From Papio anubis (lineage: Eukaryota > Chordata > Mammalia > Primates > Cercopithecidae), in contig NC_044976.1 in NCBI RefSeq assembly GCF_008728515.1, positions 35,859,376 through 35,923,375 of the forward strand: a DNA stretch of 64,000 nt, given 5' to 3'. Both the position numbers and the translations under genes were made by a program. The notes beneath the pieces are model-generated. The model made no database searches, had not been told where the DNA came from, and saw only the letters and a program-made list of their open reading frames with translations. Shown here piece by piece: positions 11,426 to 23,600 of the stretch; position 1 is the stretch's first letter; the number at the start of each line of letters is the position of its first letter.

Positions 11426-12403
11426 GCAAGAATCACAGAACCTCAAGTTTCCCTGGGACCCTGGAATCTTTCAATCCCCACTGTAGGAGCAAATACATGT
11501 GTGGCCATGTGTCTGTACATAGGGGAAGGGGGAAATGCCACCAGGAGCCATGACAGACACTCTCAGAGTGCCAGCTTGCTGCCAGGTCAGGCGCCTAACA
11601 TGCAAGATTTTAACCAGCACAATAGCCCTTGGAGGTAGGGAAGATAACAGCCCACTTTATAGGGTCTTGACTGGAATGCGAGACACGGTCCAGGCCCTCC
11701 ACCATAGGAACCCTCACCATGACCTAGGAATGGGGGTGTGAGGCTCTGAGAGGGGACAGGTGTAGGCGTGAGTGTGCACACTAGGCTGCGTGGGGTAGGC
11801 GAGGGTGGAAAGTGGGCACATCAGCGTCTCGGCACAAACCTGGGAGCTGCATTGAGCACAGGCTATGGTTGCAGTGAAAGTGAGTGAGGCTGTGAGTGTG
11901 GGTGAGGACAAGGGAGCCTGCTGCGAGGGTCTTGGGGAGGGAGAGAGAGCAAGGGGATGTGCGAGTCTGTGTGCATCTGAGTGAGGGTGTGGGAAACGCA
12001 TCGAGTTTTTTCCTTTTTTCTTTCTCTTCTCTGCCTTCAACCAGGAACAGATGTCTGAGCAGTCCGACGAATTGGAAACATCTGAAACAACTGTCCGAGC
12101 TGAAGTATAATAAATAGACCTTTCATCACATTCCCTAGAAGGGGGTCGCTGGGGACAGGTTCCAGGGGGCGTTTAGAGGGGTTGGGGGTTGAGAGTGGCC
12201 CGAAGATGGGTGAGTGGAAGGACAGACAGACTGGTCTCCGCTTTCCCGGGGAGGGCAGACTACCCTGGGAGGAAGGGAAGACAGACCTGCCCTTAGCACC
12301 CCTAGCATACGTGGTCTTGGTTTTCCTATCTGTGTAGTGGGCTTGGTGTTCAGTCTGTGTAGCCGGCCTGGTCTGGGACCTGGCCCCCTAAGGAAGAAGT
12401 TGG
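11426..12403. other. Intergenic unique DNA with further GTGAG-rich patches
   Basis: 11,745-11,995 has repeated GTGAGTGTG/GAGTGAGG motifs. The rest has no recognisable repeat or gene. Confidence 0.4.
12160..12173 (+). promoter_or_regulatory. Possible CTCF-like core
   Basis: TTCCAGGGGGCGTT contains the CCAGGGGGCG half of the CTCF motif but lacks the upstream CCA. Weaker than the 42.6-kb site. Confidence 0.25.
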
Positions 12404-12710
12404 CTTTTTTGTTTTGTTTTGTTTTGTTTTTGAGATGGAATCTCCCTCTGTTGCCCAGGCTGAAGTGCCATGGCACAATCTTGGCTCACTGCAACCTCCA
12501 CCTCCCAAGTTCAAGCAATTCTCCTGCCTCAGCCTCCCGAGTAGCTGGGGCTACAGGTGCGTGCCACCACACCTGGCTTATTTTTGTATTTTTAAAGATG
12601 GGGTTTCACCATGTTGGCCAGGCTGGTCTTGAACTCCTGACCTCGGGAAATCCACCCGCCTCGGCCTCCCAAAGTGCTGGAATTACAGGTGTGAGCCACC
12701 ACGCCAGGCC
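12404..12710 (-). repeat. Alu
   Basis: (TTTTG)n tail then a full reverse-complement Alu, ending CCACGCCAGGCC. Confidence 0.9.
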
Positions 12711-12830
12711 AGGAAGAAGCATTTTTAACTTGGAAACAGGCTGACAGTCAACCAGACAATGGGGCTGAGGGTCAGAAACCAGGCTCTTGCCCCCTGCCCC
12801 TGCCTTTCCTTGGGCCTGGCGTCTGCACTA

Positions 12831-12850
12831 CCCACCCCACCCCACCCCCC
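12831..12850 (-). other. G-quadruplex motif
   Basis: The plus strand reads CCCACCCCACCCCACCCCCC, so the minus strand has four G-runs of 3-6 separated by single T: a short-loop quadruplex-forming pattern. Confidence 0.65.
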
Positions 12851-13679
12851 ACACCTCTCAATGCACACATGGGGCCTCCTAGATCCCCAGAGCTTACTTG
12901 CTTTAAACTTTCCAAAGCGAGATGCACTGTTCGTCCGCCTCCCCCAGATGTGTTGGTTTGAAGGGTTTGGTGAGACTATTACAGCTGGGGCTGGTGGAAG
13001 CAGGCAGGGGCCTGGAGAAGGGAGCTCAGCTGTGTCGGACAGAGGGTGTTCTGCCAGGCCTCACCGCCACCCTCATCACGACTGCATCCCAAGCCCACAT
13101 CTGCCACTGCTGCAGAGGCACATTCCTAAGAACTACCCAGGAAGTGGCGACCCAGAGGCTTTATTCACACAGGAGCCAGATGCAGCACCCAGGGACCTCA
13201 GGGAGGGAGAGATGGGCAGAAGTGAGCCCAGGGAACCAGGGTCTCTAGTCCAGGCCCCCAAGAGACTGGTGTGGGAGGAGGACAGACCACAGGGCTCAGG
13301 ATGGACAAAGGTCTTCCAGAAACTTGGGCTCCAGGGATTTTGATCTCAGAGACCCCAGGGGCTGTGCTTCAAAGGAGAGAGCCTTGGGAGCCTGTCCCTA
13401 GCCTGCCAGTTCTTGCCTGGGTCTTTTCTGTTCAGTGGTTCTCTACAGTAGCAGCAAAGAAAACATTCCCCTGAACCCCCAAAGCCAGATGACAGAAGGT
13501 AGACAGTCCTGACTTTACTACAGATCCCGGAGCTATGTGACCTTGGCCACCTCTGTAAGCTGCTGAGCATCACCTCTGTGAAATTGGTGTACATTAACTC
13601 CCATCTTTGCTACAAAGATCCCATGCGATGAAATGCAGAAGCTGGTAAGCAATCGATGCTCCAGTCAACACATATTGAC
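12851..13679. other. Intergenic unique DNA, GC-rich
   Basis: A MIR-like piece lies at about 13,510-13,620. Otherwise nothing recognised. Confidence 0.35.
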
Positions 13680-13973
13680 TGGTCTGGTATCGTGGCTGAG
13701 CTTATAATCCCAGCACTGTAGGAGGCCAAGGCGGGAGGATCACTTGAGCCCAGGAGTTCCACATGGCCAAACCCTGTCTCTACCAAAAATACAAAAATTA
13801 GCCGGGCGTGGTGGTGTGCACCCGTAGTCCCAGCTACTTGGAAGACCGAGATGGGAGGATGGTTTGAGCCCGGGAGGCAGAGGTTGCAGTGAGGTGAGAT
13901 CATGCTATTGCACTCCAGCCTGGGCGACAGAGCCAGACCCTGTCTCAAAACAAACAAACAAAAACAAAAACAA
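13680..13973 (+). repeat. Alu (old) with (CAAA)n tail
   Basis: Diverged sense Alu ending in CAAACAAACAAAAAC repeats. Confidence 0.88.
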
Positions 13974-14029
13974 ATATTGACTGGCAGTTTGGTATGGCCA
14001 GGCCATGGGCTAGACCCTGGAGTTGATAA

Positions 14030-14380
14030 TGACCTCAAAGCCTTTGTGCACACTGTGCCTTCTGCCTGGAGCCCCTTCCTCCTCATCCTCACCTGGTTAC
14101 TTCTACTCATCCCTGCAGGTCTCACCTTGAAAGTTCCTGCCTCAGGAAGCCTTTCCCCAGCCCATTGCCTGGGCCAGGACCTCCTGCCTTGTGCTCCCGT
14201 AAAAATCCTGCCTTCCTCCATTATAATAGTCATTACACATTATCTCAGTCACTTGGTCAAGGATGACTCCTCACCTTGTCCCCGAGGCCCTAAGACTTTG
14301 AGCTTGTTGAGGGCAGCACTGTGTCTGCCTTATTCTCTGCCATATACCCTGTGCCTATCAAATGTTTGGCATAGGGCTGG
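14030..14380 (+). repeat. L2 3' end fragment
   Basis: GCCTTTGTGCACACTGTGCC through GAGGGCAGCACTGTGTCTGC and CCTGTGCCTATCAAATG follow L2 sense order. Confidence 0.75.
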
Positions 14381-14387
14381 TTAGGCT

Positions 14388-14686
14388 TTTTTTTTTTTTT
14401 TTTTTAGACAGAGTCTCGCTCTGTTGCCCAGGCTGGAGTGCAGTGGCTGGATCTCAGCTCACTGCAAGCTCCGCCTCCTGGGTTCACGCCATTCTCCTGC
14501 CTCAGCCTCCCAAGTAGCTGGGACTACAGGCGCCCGCCACCTCGCCCGGCTAGTTTTTTGTATTTTTTAGTAGAGACGGGGTTTCACCGTGTTAGCCAGG
14601 ATGGTCTCGATCTCCTGACCTCGTGATCCGCCTGTCTCGGCCTCCCAAAGTGCTGGGATTACAGGCTTGAGCCACCGCGCCTGGCC
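14388..14686 (-). repeat. Young AluY, cercopithecid-type
   Basis: Near-consensus reverse-complement AluY with CAGGCTTGAGCC and CGGCTAGTTTTTTG variants. Imperfect duplications of GGCTGGTTAGG flank it. Confidence 0.9.
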
Positions 14687-14778
14687 GGCTGGGTAGGTTT
14701 TTAAAGCTAATATATGTGTGGCATTAATTTAATTTTGGGCCAGGAGGTGGTTTATCTTTTTCTTTCTTTCTTCTTCTT

Positions 14779-15077
14779 CTTTTTTTTTTTTTAGAAGCAG
14801 GGTCTCGCTCTTTCACCCGGGCTGGAAGGTAGTGCAGCGGCATAATTCTTGGCTCACTACAGTATCAAACTCCTAGGCACAAGCCACCCTCCCACCTCAG
14901 CCTCCTGAGTAGCTGTGACTACAGGTGCACACCACCACGCCAGCTAATTTTTAAATTCTTTTGTAGAAATGGGGTCTCACTATGTTGCCCAGGCTGGTCT
15001 CAAACTCCTTGGTTCAACTAATCCTCCTTTGATCTCTCAAAGTGATGGGATTATAGGTGTGAGTCAACTGCATCTGG
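14779..15077 (-). repeat. Alu (old, J-like)
   Basis: T-tail at left, strongly diverged reverse-complement Alu. Confidence 0.85.
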
Positions 15078-15137
15078 TGAAGGTGGTATTCTCTGAGATT
15101 TACATAATAATTCATTCCATCTAAAAATCCTATGAGG

Positions 15138-15445
15138 GGCTGGGTGCAGTGGCTCACGCCTGTAATCCCAGCACGTTGGGATGCCGAGGCGGGCAGATCA
15201 CCTGAGGTCAGGAGTTCGAGACCAGCCTGGCCAATATGGTGAAACCCTGTCTCTACTAAAAATACAAAAATCAGCTGGGCGTGGTAGCGCGTGCCTATAG
15301 TCCCAGCCACTTGGGGGACTGAGGCAGGAGAATTGCTTAAACCTGGGAAGCGGAGGTTGCAGTGAGCTGAGATCACACCTCTGCACTCTAGCCTGGAGAC
15401 AAGAGTGAAACTCCTTCTCAAAAAAAAAAAAAGAAAAAATAATAA
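15138..15445 (+). repeat. Alu
   Basis: Full sense Alu with a 13-base A run, then GAAAAAATAATAAT. Confidence 0.9.
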
Positions 15446-16004
15446 TCCTATGAGAAAGATACTATTATCCATGTTTCAGAGAAGATAATTAGGCCTCAGG
15501 TTATTTAGCTGATAACGAATGAATGAATGGCATAAAATAAGGTCACCGCCTGGTGAGGGAGACAGGTAGTTGTTAGAATAGAGAGAGACAAGTTGCAGCC
15601 CAGCAGCTCTGGGAGCCAGAGGAAAGCTCTAACCTAGGATTGAATGAGAGGTAGACTCATGGAGACTGAGTGGCCTAGAGCTCAGGCCCCAGACCCCAAC
15701 AGCTGGTAGATCCCGTTCTGGCTCCTCCTCAAGTTGCTCATTCTGGTCCCTGTAGCCAGGAACAGGATGGGGCCTCTCCTCTTCACATTACCCTGGTTCC
15801 TGCTCTCTTCCCTCCCTCAAAACCCAGGACCCCTCCCCCGCCACCAACCAAAGCCATCCTGCCCAGCCTAGGGGGTTCAGATCAGCCTTCCTGGGGCTCG
15901 GATTCCCTAACCTGCCGTGGCCTTGGTCTCTACCCCTGCACATTCCTTGTCTGCTGAAGACACCATGGGGTCAGAGCGCCTGGGCTTCTTGCTCCTTCTG
16001 CTTA
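15446..16004. other. Intergenic unique DNA
   Basis: A MIR-like remnant at the left edge. No gene recognised. Confidence 0.35.
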
Positions 16005-16348
16005 AGTAAACAAATAAACCAAGGCCGGGCGCGGTGGCTCAAGCCTGTAATCCTAGCACTTTGGGAGGCCGAGACGGGTGGATCACGAGGTCAGGAGATC
16101 GAGACCATCCTGGCTAACACGGTGAAACCCCGTCTCTACTAAAAAAAAATACAAAAAACTAGCCGGGCGAGGTGGCTGGCGCCTGTAGTCCCAGCTACTC
16201 CGGAGGCTGAGGCAGGAGAATAGCGTAAACCCGGGAGGCGGAGCTTGCAGTGAGCTGAGATCCGGCCACTGCACTCCAGTCTGGGCGACAGAGCGAGACT
16301 CCGTCTCAAAAAAAAAAAAAAAAAAAAAAAAGTAAACAAATAAACCAA
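16005..16348 (+). repeat. Young AluY with perfect 18-bp target-site duplication
   Basis: AGTAAACAAATAAACCAA at 16005-16022 is repeated exactly at 16331-16348. The Alu itself (16023-16330) carries the GGCTCAAGCCTG, AACTAGCCGGGC and GATCCGGCCACTG variants. Confidence 0.95.
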
Positions 16349-16809
16349 AGGTTCTCAGTTTGCATGGGAGAAGGTGTCCTCCCTAATCCAAGCCAATGCT
16401 TCTCTTTGGCAAGGCCCCTGTCCGCCACCCCTGAGAGTCTTCCTGCCCTCTCACCCCTTCCCAGAGCCCCTTCCCTTTGAGAGTCAGCCTTGGGCTCCAG
16501 CACCTGAGACTTCAAGTCACCAGAGGTGGTTCCCAAAGGACCAGATCAACAAGGCCCATCTGACAAAAGTCAGATGCCATGAGGACTTCCAGAGGCTGGA
16601 GCCAGGACTAGGCTAGGTCTCTCCCTGGGTGATGTCACAACAGCTGGGGAGACCTGGAGGGAGGGCCTGCCAAGCAGGGCCTGGGCATGGTGCTCTTTCA
16701 AGGTTCCTCCCAGCCGGGAACCTGAGGGTTCTTCACACTTGAGCTTGCACTGAGATTGAGGACACGCCCGAGTGTGTCTGAAGTGGTGTGCCCCAGCCAT
16801 GTGGACTGT

Positions 16810-16900
16810 GAACAGGTGTCAGTGTGTGTGTGTGTGCCAGTTGTGGGTTGACATACACGTGCCTGAGTGTGTGCCCACAGAAGTGTGCTTGAGTGTGTAA
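16810..16900. repeat. Diverged TG-rich tract
   Basis: CAGTGTGTGTGTGTGCC then GAGTGTGTGCCC blocks. An Alu separates it from the similar tract at 17.2 kb, so the two may once have been one. Confidence 0.65.
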
Positions 16901-16911
16901 GAGACTCTATT

Positions 16912-17196
16912 TTTATTTTTTTGAGGCAGAGTCTCACTCTGTCACCCAGTGCAGTGGTGTGATCTTGGCTCACTACAACTTCCATCTCCTGGGTTTAAGC
17001 AATTCTCCTGCCTCAGCCTTCTGAGTAGCTGGGATTACAGGTGCCCATGACCACACCCGGCTAATTTTTGTATTTTTAATAGAGACGGGGCTGCATCATG
17101 TTGGCCAGGCTAGTCTCAAACTCCTGACCTCAAACGATCCTCCCGCCTCAGCCTCCCAAAGTGCTGGCATTACAGGCGTGAGCCACCGCACCTGGC
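16912..17196 (-). repeat. Alu inserted in TG-rich tract
   Basis: Reverse-complement Alu, missing about ten bases after TCTGTCACCCAG, ending CACCTGGC. TAAGACTCT-like flanks repeat on both sides. Confidence 0.88.
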
Positions 17197-17219
17197 TGTA
17201 AGACTCTCAAGTGCCTCCC

Positions 17220-17370
17220 TAGGGTGGCTGTCTCTGTGTGTTCATGTGTGTTAGTACCTGGGGGGCACACGTGTGTGTGTGAGTGTATGTGTGTGCATGT
17301 CAGTAACTGGAGGGAGGGTCTCACATGGGTCTCCGTGTGCCTACGTGACTGTGACGGGGCGTGTTTATGT
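17220..17370. repeat. Diverged TG-rich tract (right half)
   Basis: GTGTGTGTGTGAGTGTATG and GTGCCTACGTGACTGTGAC blocks. Confidence 0.6.
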
Positions 17371-19084
17371 GCAGTGAGATGGGACCGGGAGCTCCGGCAG
17401 CCTGACATTCACACCCTGCCCGCCCCGGCAGCCCTGCCTTGCAGGGCTTAGACTCTCGGAGAGTATTTTGGAAGGTTTGAGAAGGCGGCATCCTGGTCCC
17501 TTGCAGTCACCCAGACAGACACACTGGGTGGGGAGGAAACTGGAAACCGGAGCCTTCGGAGGCTCCCATGGGCCTAACTCGGTTACACGCTCATTACTCA
17601 ATTTCCCCACTGTGAGCCCAACACTTCTGGCACAGGGTGGGGTGCAGCATGCGCCCCTCCACCGCAGCTCCACAGCCCTCCCGTGGGGTGTGGGGAAGAC
17701 TGAGGGAGAGCCCTCAGCCCTCAAGGACCCCAGTGTCAGGAGAGATATGACTTTGCTTTGGGGGAGGCCTAATAAGAAGAGTGGGTGGTCCTAGAGGATT
17801 CCAGAGGTGGACAGTCCATCCTGTGAAGCAGATAACGTCAGCATGGCCTCATCTCACTTGTCTCCGCGCTGATCAGCCCCTCCTCTCAAGGACTCCTCTC
17901 CCCTCGGGCTAGTACTCGGTGCCGGTGAGGGCACAGCCATCTCCCGTGGCTGAGAGCCACCCAGGAAATAGGAGGGACCTGACTGCTCTCCCCTTCAGGA
18001 GATGTGAGGTGCAGAGATGTGCAGTTCCTCACACCCCCAAACCTTCACCATTAGAGGTCCGGTTTGCAAAACCCAACGCCAGCCTAATGAGAAGCACATT
18101 GTCTCCCAGAAGACGCTGGGAGGAGAGGAGAGGGCAGCTCCCGCACTCTGCCATCCCGGGGAGGGCCTCCAAGCTACAGGGAAGAAGGCCAGCTGGCCCT
18201 TCTGCCCACCCCTTCTGGTATCCCCCGCCCTCCCTTGCTCTTTCTTCCCTTACCACAGGGTCTCCAGCCTTTCGCCTTCCCTCCTGGGGGGTCATTTGGG
18301 AGCCAGATGTGGAGCTCCAGCCTCTGGGAGGGAGGAGCACAGAAGGGGAGAGAGGGAGAGTGGCCTTTGGAATCAAGCAGATGTAGACATTGGAATGCGG
18401 GCTCCACAACTTGCTCACGAACTCTGATCCTGGGCAAGTTTCTGAAACTTTCTGGGCCTTTGTGCCAACACAGCCACCTCCAAGGATGATCTGAGGATGA
18501 CAGCAGATCCCTAAGGCCACACCTGGGAAGCAGTTCCTGGCATATCACAGGTGCTCCATGCTTGGAGGTGCTACAGGGATGTCAAGGAGGGAAAAGACAC
18601 GGGGGAGTTTCCTAGCCAATGCTGAGGAAGAAGAGCAAAGGCAAAGGAGCAGGCTGTGTGAGTGGAGGCAAGAGCTGGGTGCTGAGTGCAGGAAGCCTGC
18701 GGGAATTCCAGCTCTTCCCCTGGTGCTCCCTAGGGTGTGGGGCAGGCAGAGCCAAGGAGAAGCTGCAGGGCGGGGGCCAACCGCCTGGGCTCAGCTCCCA
18801 GCTCCTCACTTACTGGGTGTGACCTCAGACAAGACAGTCACAATCCCCTCTCCAAGCCATGCGTGCCTCCTTTGCAAAATGGAGAGGATTATAGTACTTA
18901 CTGCTACCCCAAAGTTGTGGTGTAAGAAGGAAACGGCTATAGTGTGCTTCCATCTGTGCCTGCCTCGTAGTTAGTCTGCAAAGAAATTTCTCCCCTCCTT
19001 CTCTCTCCTCAACCCATGTAAGATGACCTATTTACTGACCCAATTACATTACACACAGTGTCTTATTCTACCCTTAAAATACCC
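17371..19084. other. Intergenic unique DNA with two MIR remnants
   Basis: MIR-like pieces are at about 18,365-18,560 and 18,790-18,960. Long open frames on both strands at 18.0-18.5 kb have no recognisable domain and overlap each other. Confidence 0.4.
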
Positions 19085-19690
19085 TATGAACAACCCAGAG
19101 GTCCATCAGTGGGTGAAGGGATAGTACACGGCCATCCACACTGTGGAATACTACTCAGCAGTGAAAAAGGATGAGTGGGCCACACATGGCGGAATCTCAA
19201 AGCATTCTGAGAGAAGCCAAACACAAAATACCACATGCTGCATGATTTATTTTAATGAAATGTCCAGAAAAGACAAATCTATAGAGAAAGAAAATAGGGC
19301 TGGGCACAGTGGCTCACACCTATAATCCCAGCACTTTGGGAGGCCAAGACAGGCTAATCACTTGAGGTCAGTCGTTTGAGACCAGCCTGGCCAACATGGT
19401 GAAACCCCACCTCTACTAAAAATCCAAAAAAAAAAGAAAAAATTAGCCAAGTGTGGTGGTGCATGTCTGTAATCCCAGCTACTTGAGAGCCTGAGGCAGG
19501 AGAATCGCTTGAACCCAGGAGGCGGAGGTTATAGTGAGCCGAGATTGCACCACTGCACTCCAGCCTGGGTGCCAGAGTGAGACTCCGTCTCAAAATCAAA
19601 AATGAAAACTTCATTGAATTGTGCACTTAAAGTGGGTACATTTTACCTGTGAATTTTATACCTGAAGAAAGTTATTTAAGAAAAAAAAGC
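19085..19690 (+). repeat. L1 3' end, split by an Alu
   Basis: GTGGAATACTACTCAGCAGT and later GTGAATTTTATACCTGAAG are L1 3'-terminal blocks. The Alu at 19,298-19,607 interrupts them. Confidence 0.7.
19298..19607 (+). repeat. Alu
   Basis: Full sense Alu inserted in the L1 3' end. Confidence 0.9.
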
Positions 19691-19838
19691 TATGAGATCA
19701 ACATATATTAGCCCTTTGCCCTTAAAAACTTCATAGTAGGTTTCTGGAATTCAGTGCCAGGTTTGTTTGCCTCCAAAGCTCATGGTCAGGTTCTTTAGTT
19801 TGGGAGACAAAAGGAAAAACAACAACGTGAGGTGAACT

Positions 19839-20022
19839 TTTTTTTTTTTTTTTTTTTTTTTTTGAGACAGCGTCTCACTCTGTTGTCCAGGCTGGAGTGC
19901 AGTGGTGCAATCACAGCTCACTGCAGCCTCGACCTCCCGCGCCCAAGCCCTCCTCCCACCTCCACCTCAGCCTCTCAAGCAGCTGGAAGTACAGACGCAC
20001 GCCACCACGCCCGGCTAACTTT
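19839..20022 (-). repeat. Partial Alu
   Basis: 24-base T run, then about half an Alu, followed at once by the tail of the next Alu. Confidence 0.85.
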
Positions 20023-20035
20023 AATTTAATTTAAT

Positions 20036-20317
20036 TTTTTGAGACAGAGTCTCACTCTGTCTCCCAAGCTGGAATGCAGTGGCACAATCTCAACTCACTG
20101 CAACTTCTACCTCCCAGGTTCAAGTGATTCTCCTGCCTCAGCTCCCCGAGTAGCTGGGACCACAGGCACATGCCACCACACCTGACTAATTTTTGTATTT
20201 TTAGTAGAGACGGAGTTTCACCATATTGGCCAGGCTGGTCTCGAACTCCTGATCTCAAGTGATCTGCCCACCTCAGCCTCCCAAAGTGCTGGGATTCCAG
20301 GTGTGAGCACCTGGTCA
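20036..20317 (-). repeat. Alu
   Basis: Reverse-complement Alu ending GTGAGCACCTGGTC. Probably inserted into the tail region of the preceding element. Confidence 0.9.
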
Positions 20318-20559
20318 AGGTGAACATTCTAGGACTCCAGTTTGTTTTCCACTTAGTAGCCATGAATTGGCTCATAGAAGTGAGGTGATGAATAAGGAAG
20401 AGGAGCCTGGACCCCAGAAACAGTCATCTCCAGGGAAGAGGTCCTGCAACTCAGAGTCCTGTTCTGCTCATGGGCAGTGGGGGCTTCCCAGGCACCACTG
20501 AGCTCTCTCTGTCCCTTCTCCCTTCTGTCTTTCTGTCTATGCTTCTGATACTACAAAGT

Positions 20560-20665
20560 AAGGATTATTATTCCATTTTGCAGACGAGAAACTGAGGCTC
20601 AAGTAGATGAAGTAGCTTGCCCAAGCCCACACGACTGGGTACCAGGTGTGACTTTAAACGCAGCT
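20560..20665 (+). repeat. MIR
   Basis: TTATTATTCCATTTTGCAGA, GAGAAACTGAGGCTCAAG and CTTGCCCAAGCCCACACGAC blocks. Confidence 0.8.
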
Positions 20666-20699
20666 CAAAGTCCCCAAACCTGTTTTTCCCACCATGCCA

Positions 20700-20875
20700 A
20701 GCTGCCCTGGACCTCTCCCCCATTTCTCTTGGTCTCTCTGTGTCTACTTCCTTCTGCATCTGTCTTCCTAGCTCCGTCTTCTATCTGTCTGTCTTTCTTT
20801 GTCTCTCTTTGCTTGCCTCTGTCTCTCAGCCTCTCTGTCTCTCCCTCTGTGTCTCTGTCTCTGCCTCATTTATTT
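20700..20875. repeat. Pyrimidine-rich CTGTCT-type simple tract
   Basis: Repeated CTCTGTCT/CTGTCTGTCT blocks, degenerate. Confidence 0.6.
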
Positions 20876-22160
20876 TTTAATAACCACAATAATGAGAAAA
20901 GCTCCTTCCCAACCCTCCTGGGGAGGGAGACAAAAGGAGGGGAGCCCGGGGAAGAAGGGGAGGGATAACCTCCCCTCTTGCTCCTGAGAAATTTAATAAA
21001 GGGCCTGAGAAAGTGCTGGGCTCCACGGCCAGCCAGTACCCTGGGAAAGGGGGCGGCCCCCTCCCCCACCACAGACACCAGCTCTGCACGGGCCTGGGGT
21101 CATGGAGGGAGTGTCTCGGTGCTGGGCCCCCCTTCTCCAGCTCACAAGCTTTCTCTCTCCCCTCCCTGCTGGTGGGAGCAGTTCCCCCGGCTAATCCGTC
21201 CCTGAATATGGTCCATACCAGACTCCCTCCCCTTGACCCAGACCTGCGGCTTTCCCAGGAGAGCAGCCCAGAGGCTCCGAGGGGAGAATCAATCACAGAA
21301 TGGTAGCCTCTGGACTCACAGGAGGTCAGGCGGTACAGCCGCCTGCCTCTGCTGTGTCCAGGCCAGCTCCCCATGAGGCCGTGCCCAGCCCCCTACCAAC
21401 ATCGGTACAGAGGGGGCTGGGCCTTCCCACCCCCATCCTGGCTTGCAAAGGCACCTGATGCCAAAGTGCCTAATTGGTTTCTAGCCAGAGACAGCCCAGG
21501 ATCCCAGGAGGGAGAAGGTTACCAGGCCTCCCGCCTCTGCCTCCTTGAGGGCCAGCATTGGCCAAGATGGAGAAAGCAAGTCACAGCATCCTTCAGTCCG
21601 GCCCCAGCCTCACCTCTCCCTACACGGGTGGTTCATTCTGGCAGGGGCTTAGCACATCAGAGTGGAAAAATGCCCTGGTCCAACCTCTGGGAGAACCAAG
21701 GGGATGAGAGCTGCTGGTTGATAGGTGAGAGGGGGGCTTCCCAGGGGGCCAGGAAAGGAGGCCTGGCTGCTGCCAGGCTGCTCAAATGGACCCACAGAGA
21801 GGAGCCGTGGGGTTGGTAAGATGAGGCCAACTCATCAGAGGAACACTGAGGCCAAGTCCCACGGTGCAGGGAGGCCAATCCAGCTCTCCACCCAGGAATG
21901 CGCTCTGGGCTCCTTTCTGCCCAGAGAGACTGTGGGCCCCAGGGCTGCCCAGGCACAGTCATCCTGCTGTTCCCAGGTGTCCGGACAGCCTTTCCCATGC
22001 TGGGAAACCACACTCTGGCAGAGCTGACAGCATCTCCCACCTGGCCAGGAACCAGAGGGAGGGGCTGAGGGCCAGGGCCTAGGACTGAGCATGCATTCAC
22101 ATGCTCATTTGCTGCGCACTACCCTCTAGCAAGCTGTGCTGAGTTGCCAGGATAGGGAGT
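20876..22160. other. GC-rich intergenic unique DNA
   Basis: Repeat-free for about 1.3 kb, which is unusual in this window. Open frames on both strands overlap and have no recognisable domain. Confidence 0.4.
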
Positions 22161-22164
22161 AAGA

Positions 22165-22330
22165 ACAACAGCTCATTCTCTGGGGGGCTTACAAGGTGCC
22201 AGGGACTGTGCTAATGCGTTATCCCACTAGACCCTCACAGCAATGCAATGTGCATCTGCACTTTAAAGATGAGACAATTAGAGACACAGAGAAGTTAGGT
22301 CACTTGTTCAAGGTTACAGCCAATCCATAA
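22165..22330 (+). repeat. MIR
   Basis: GGTGCCAGGGACTGTGCTAA, CCCTCACAGCAATGC and AGTTAGGTCACTTGTTCAAG in order. Confidence 0.8.
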
Positions 22331-23130
22331 GAAAACCACCATTCCACTTTGGCATTGAATGGAACACAGACTGTCCAAGGGACAACAAGACACCCTTTCT
22401 GTCTCAAGAAGCTCACAGACAAGAGAAGTGAAGCAGGGTGGAGTTGCAGGGAAGGGGCAGGCAGAAGAGTGGGAGCCAAGGGACAGAGGGTTCCAGAGAT
22501 GGCCTGAGTTAGGACTTAGTCCCACCTCCTTTGAAATGGGAAGGCAGAGCAGTGGCCTCACAGGAACTGCCAACAGATTCCAACTGCTGACAGACTCTGC
22601 ACAGACTAACTGCCTGTCCACCCAAGTCCCAGGTGCCCAGTGGGCAGCCAGAGCAGGCCACACTCCTGCACACCTGGGCCCACCTTGCCTGGGGCCACAG
22701 GCACAGGAAGTGAAAAGGAGCCGAGAGATGGAACCGGAAGACAAACATTTGCAGCTCCCAGCCTGATTCTGCTCTGTGCCAGGGCCTGCACTGGGCATTG
22801 TGGGGGTGTTAGCTGAGGCCAGCTGGGCAGCGCCCTGCCTCACCTTGAGGAGCCAATGATGGAGCATCCTAGAACCTTCTCAGAGAACTGTGGCCATGGG
22901 GAGGGGGATGCACTAGGCACCAAAAGGGAGGTAGCCAACCCCAGGGGTCTGAGCTCCCAAAGGCTCTCTCTTGGGGTGTAGGGCAGTGCAGTGAGGGAAG
23001 GCCTGGCTGCATCCTTTACTATATCTGAAGAAGCTGAGGTGGCCAGCAAAGGCCAGAAGAGTAAGACATTCCCCAAGTACCCCATCCCCACTGGCAAAGT
23101 ACTTGAAGACCCTTTCTTGTCCGTTCAGAT
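22331..23130. other. Intergenic unique DNA
   Basis: No gene or repeat recognised. Confidence 0.35.
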
Positions 23131-23600
23131 AATTTTGATCCTCTAGTCCTTAAAATAGGAGTTATAATCTCCATTTTAAAATAGAAACTGAGGCCGGGCA
23201 TGGTGGCTCACGCCTGTAATCCTAGCACTTTGGGGAGGTTGAGGCAGGTGGATCACTTGAGGTCAGGAGTTGGAGACCAGCCTGGCCAACATGGTGAAAC
23301 TCCGTCTCTACTAAAAATACAAAAAAAAAAAAAAAAAGTAGCCAGGCATGGTGGCGCCCGGCTGTTATTCCAGCTACTTGGGAGGCTGAGGCAGGAGAAT
23401 CACTTGAACTCAGGAGATGGAGGTTGCAGTGAGCCAAAATTGCAGCACTGCACTCCAGACTGGGCAACAGAGCGAGACTCTGTCTCAAAATAATAAAATA
23501 CAATAAAATAGAAACTGAGGCCCAGAGAGATAATGAGATTTGCCAGAAGACACACAGCCAGTGAAGAGCATCACACAGAAGCTGTGTCTCCCAGCTCCTT
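23131..23600 (+). repeat. MIR split by an Alu
   Basis: AATCTCCATTTTAAAATAG on the left and CTGAGGCCCAGAGAGATAAT on the right are adjacent MIR blocks. Confidence 0.75.
23193..23508 (+). repeat. Alu with target-site duplication
   Basis: Sense Alu; AAAATAGAAACTGAG occurs just before it and again after its tail. Confidence 0.92.

Noticed and set aside
18017..18548. Four overlapping frames of 124-163 codons on both strands
   Set aside because: Same compositional effect; no family resemblance on either strand.
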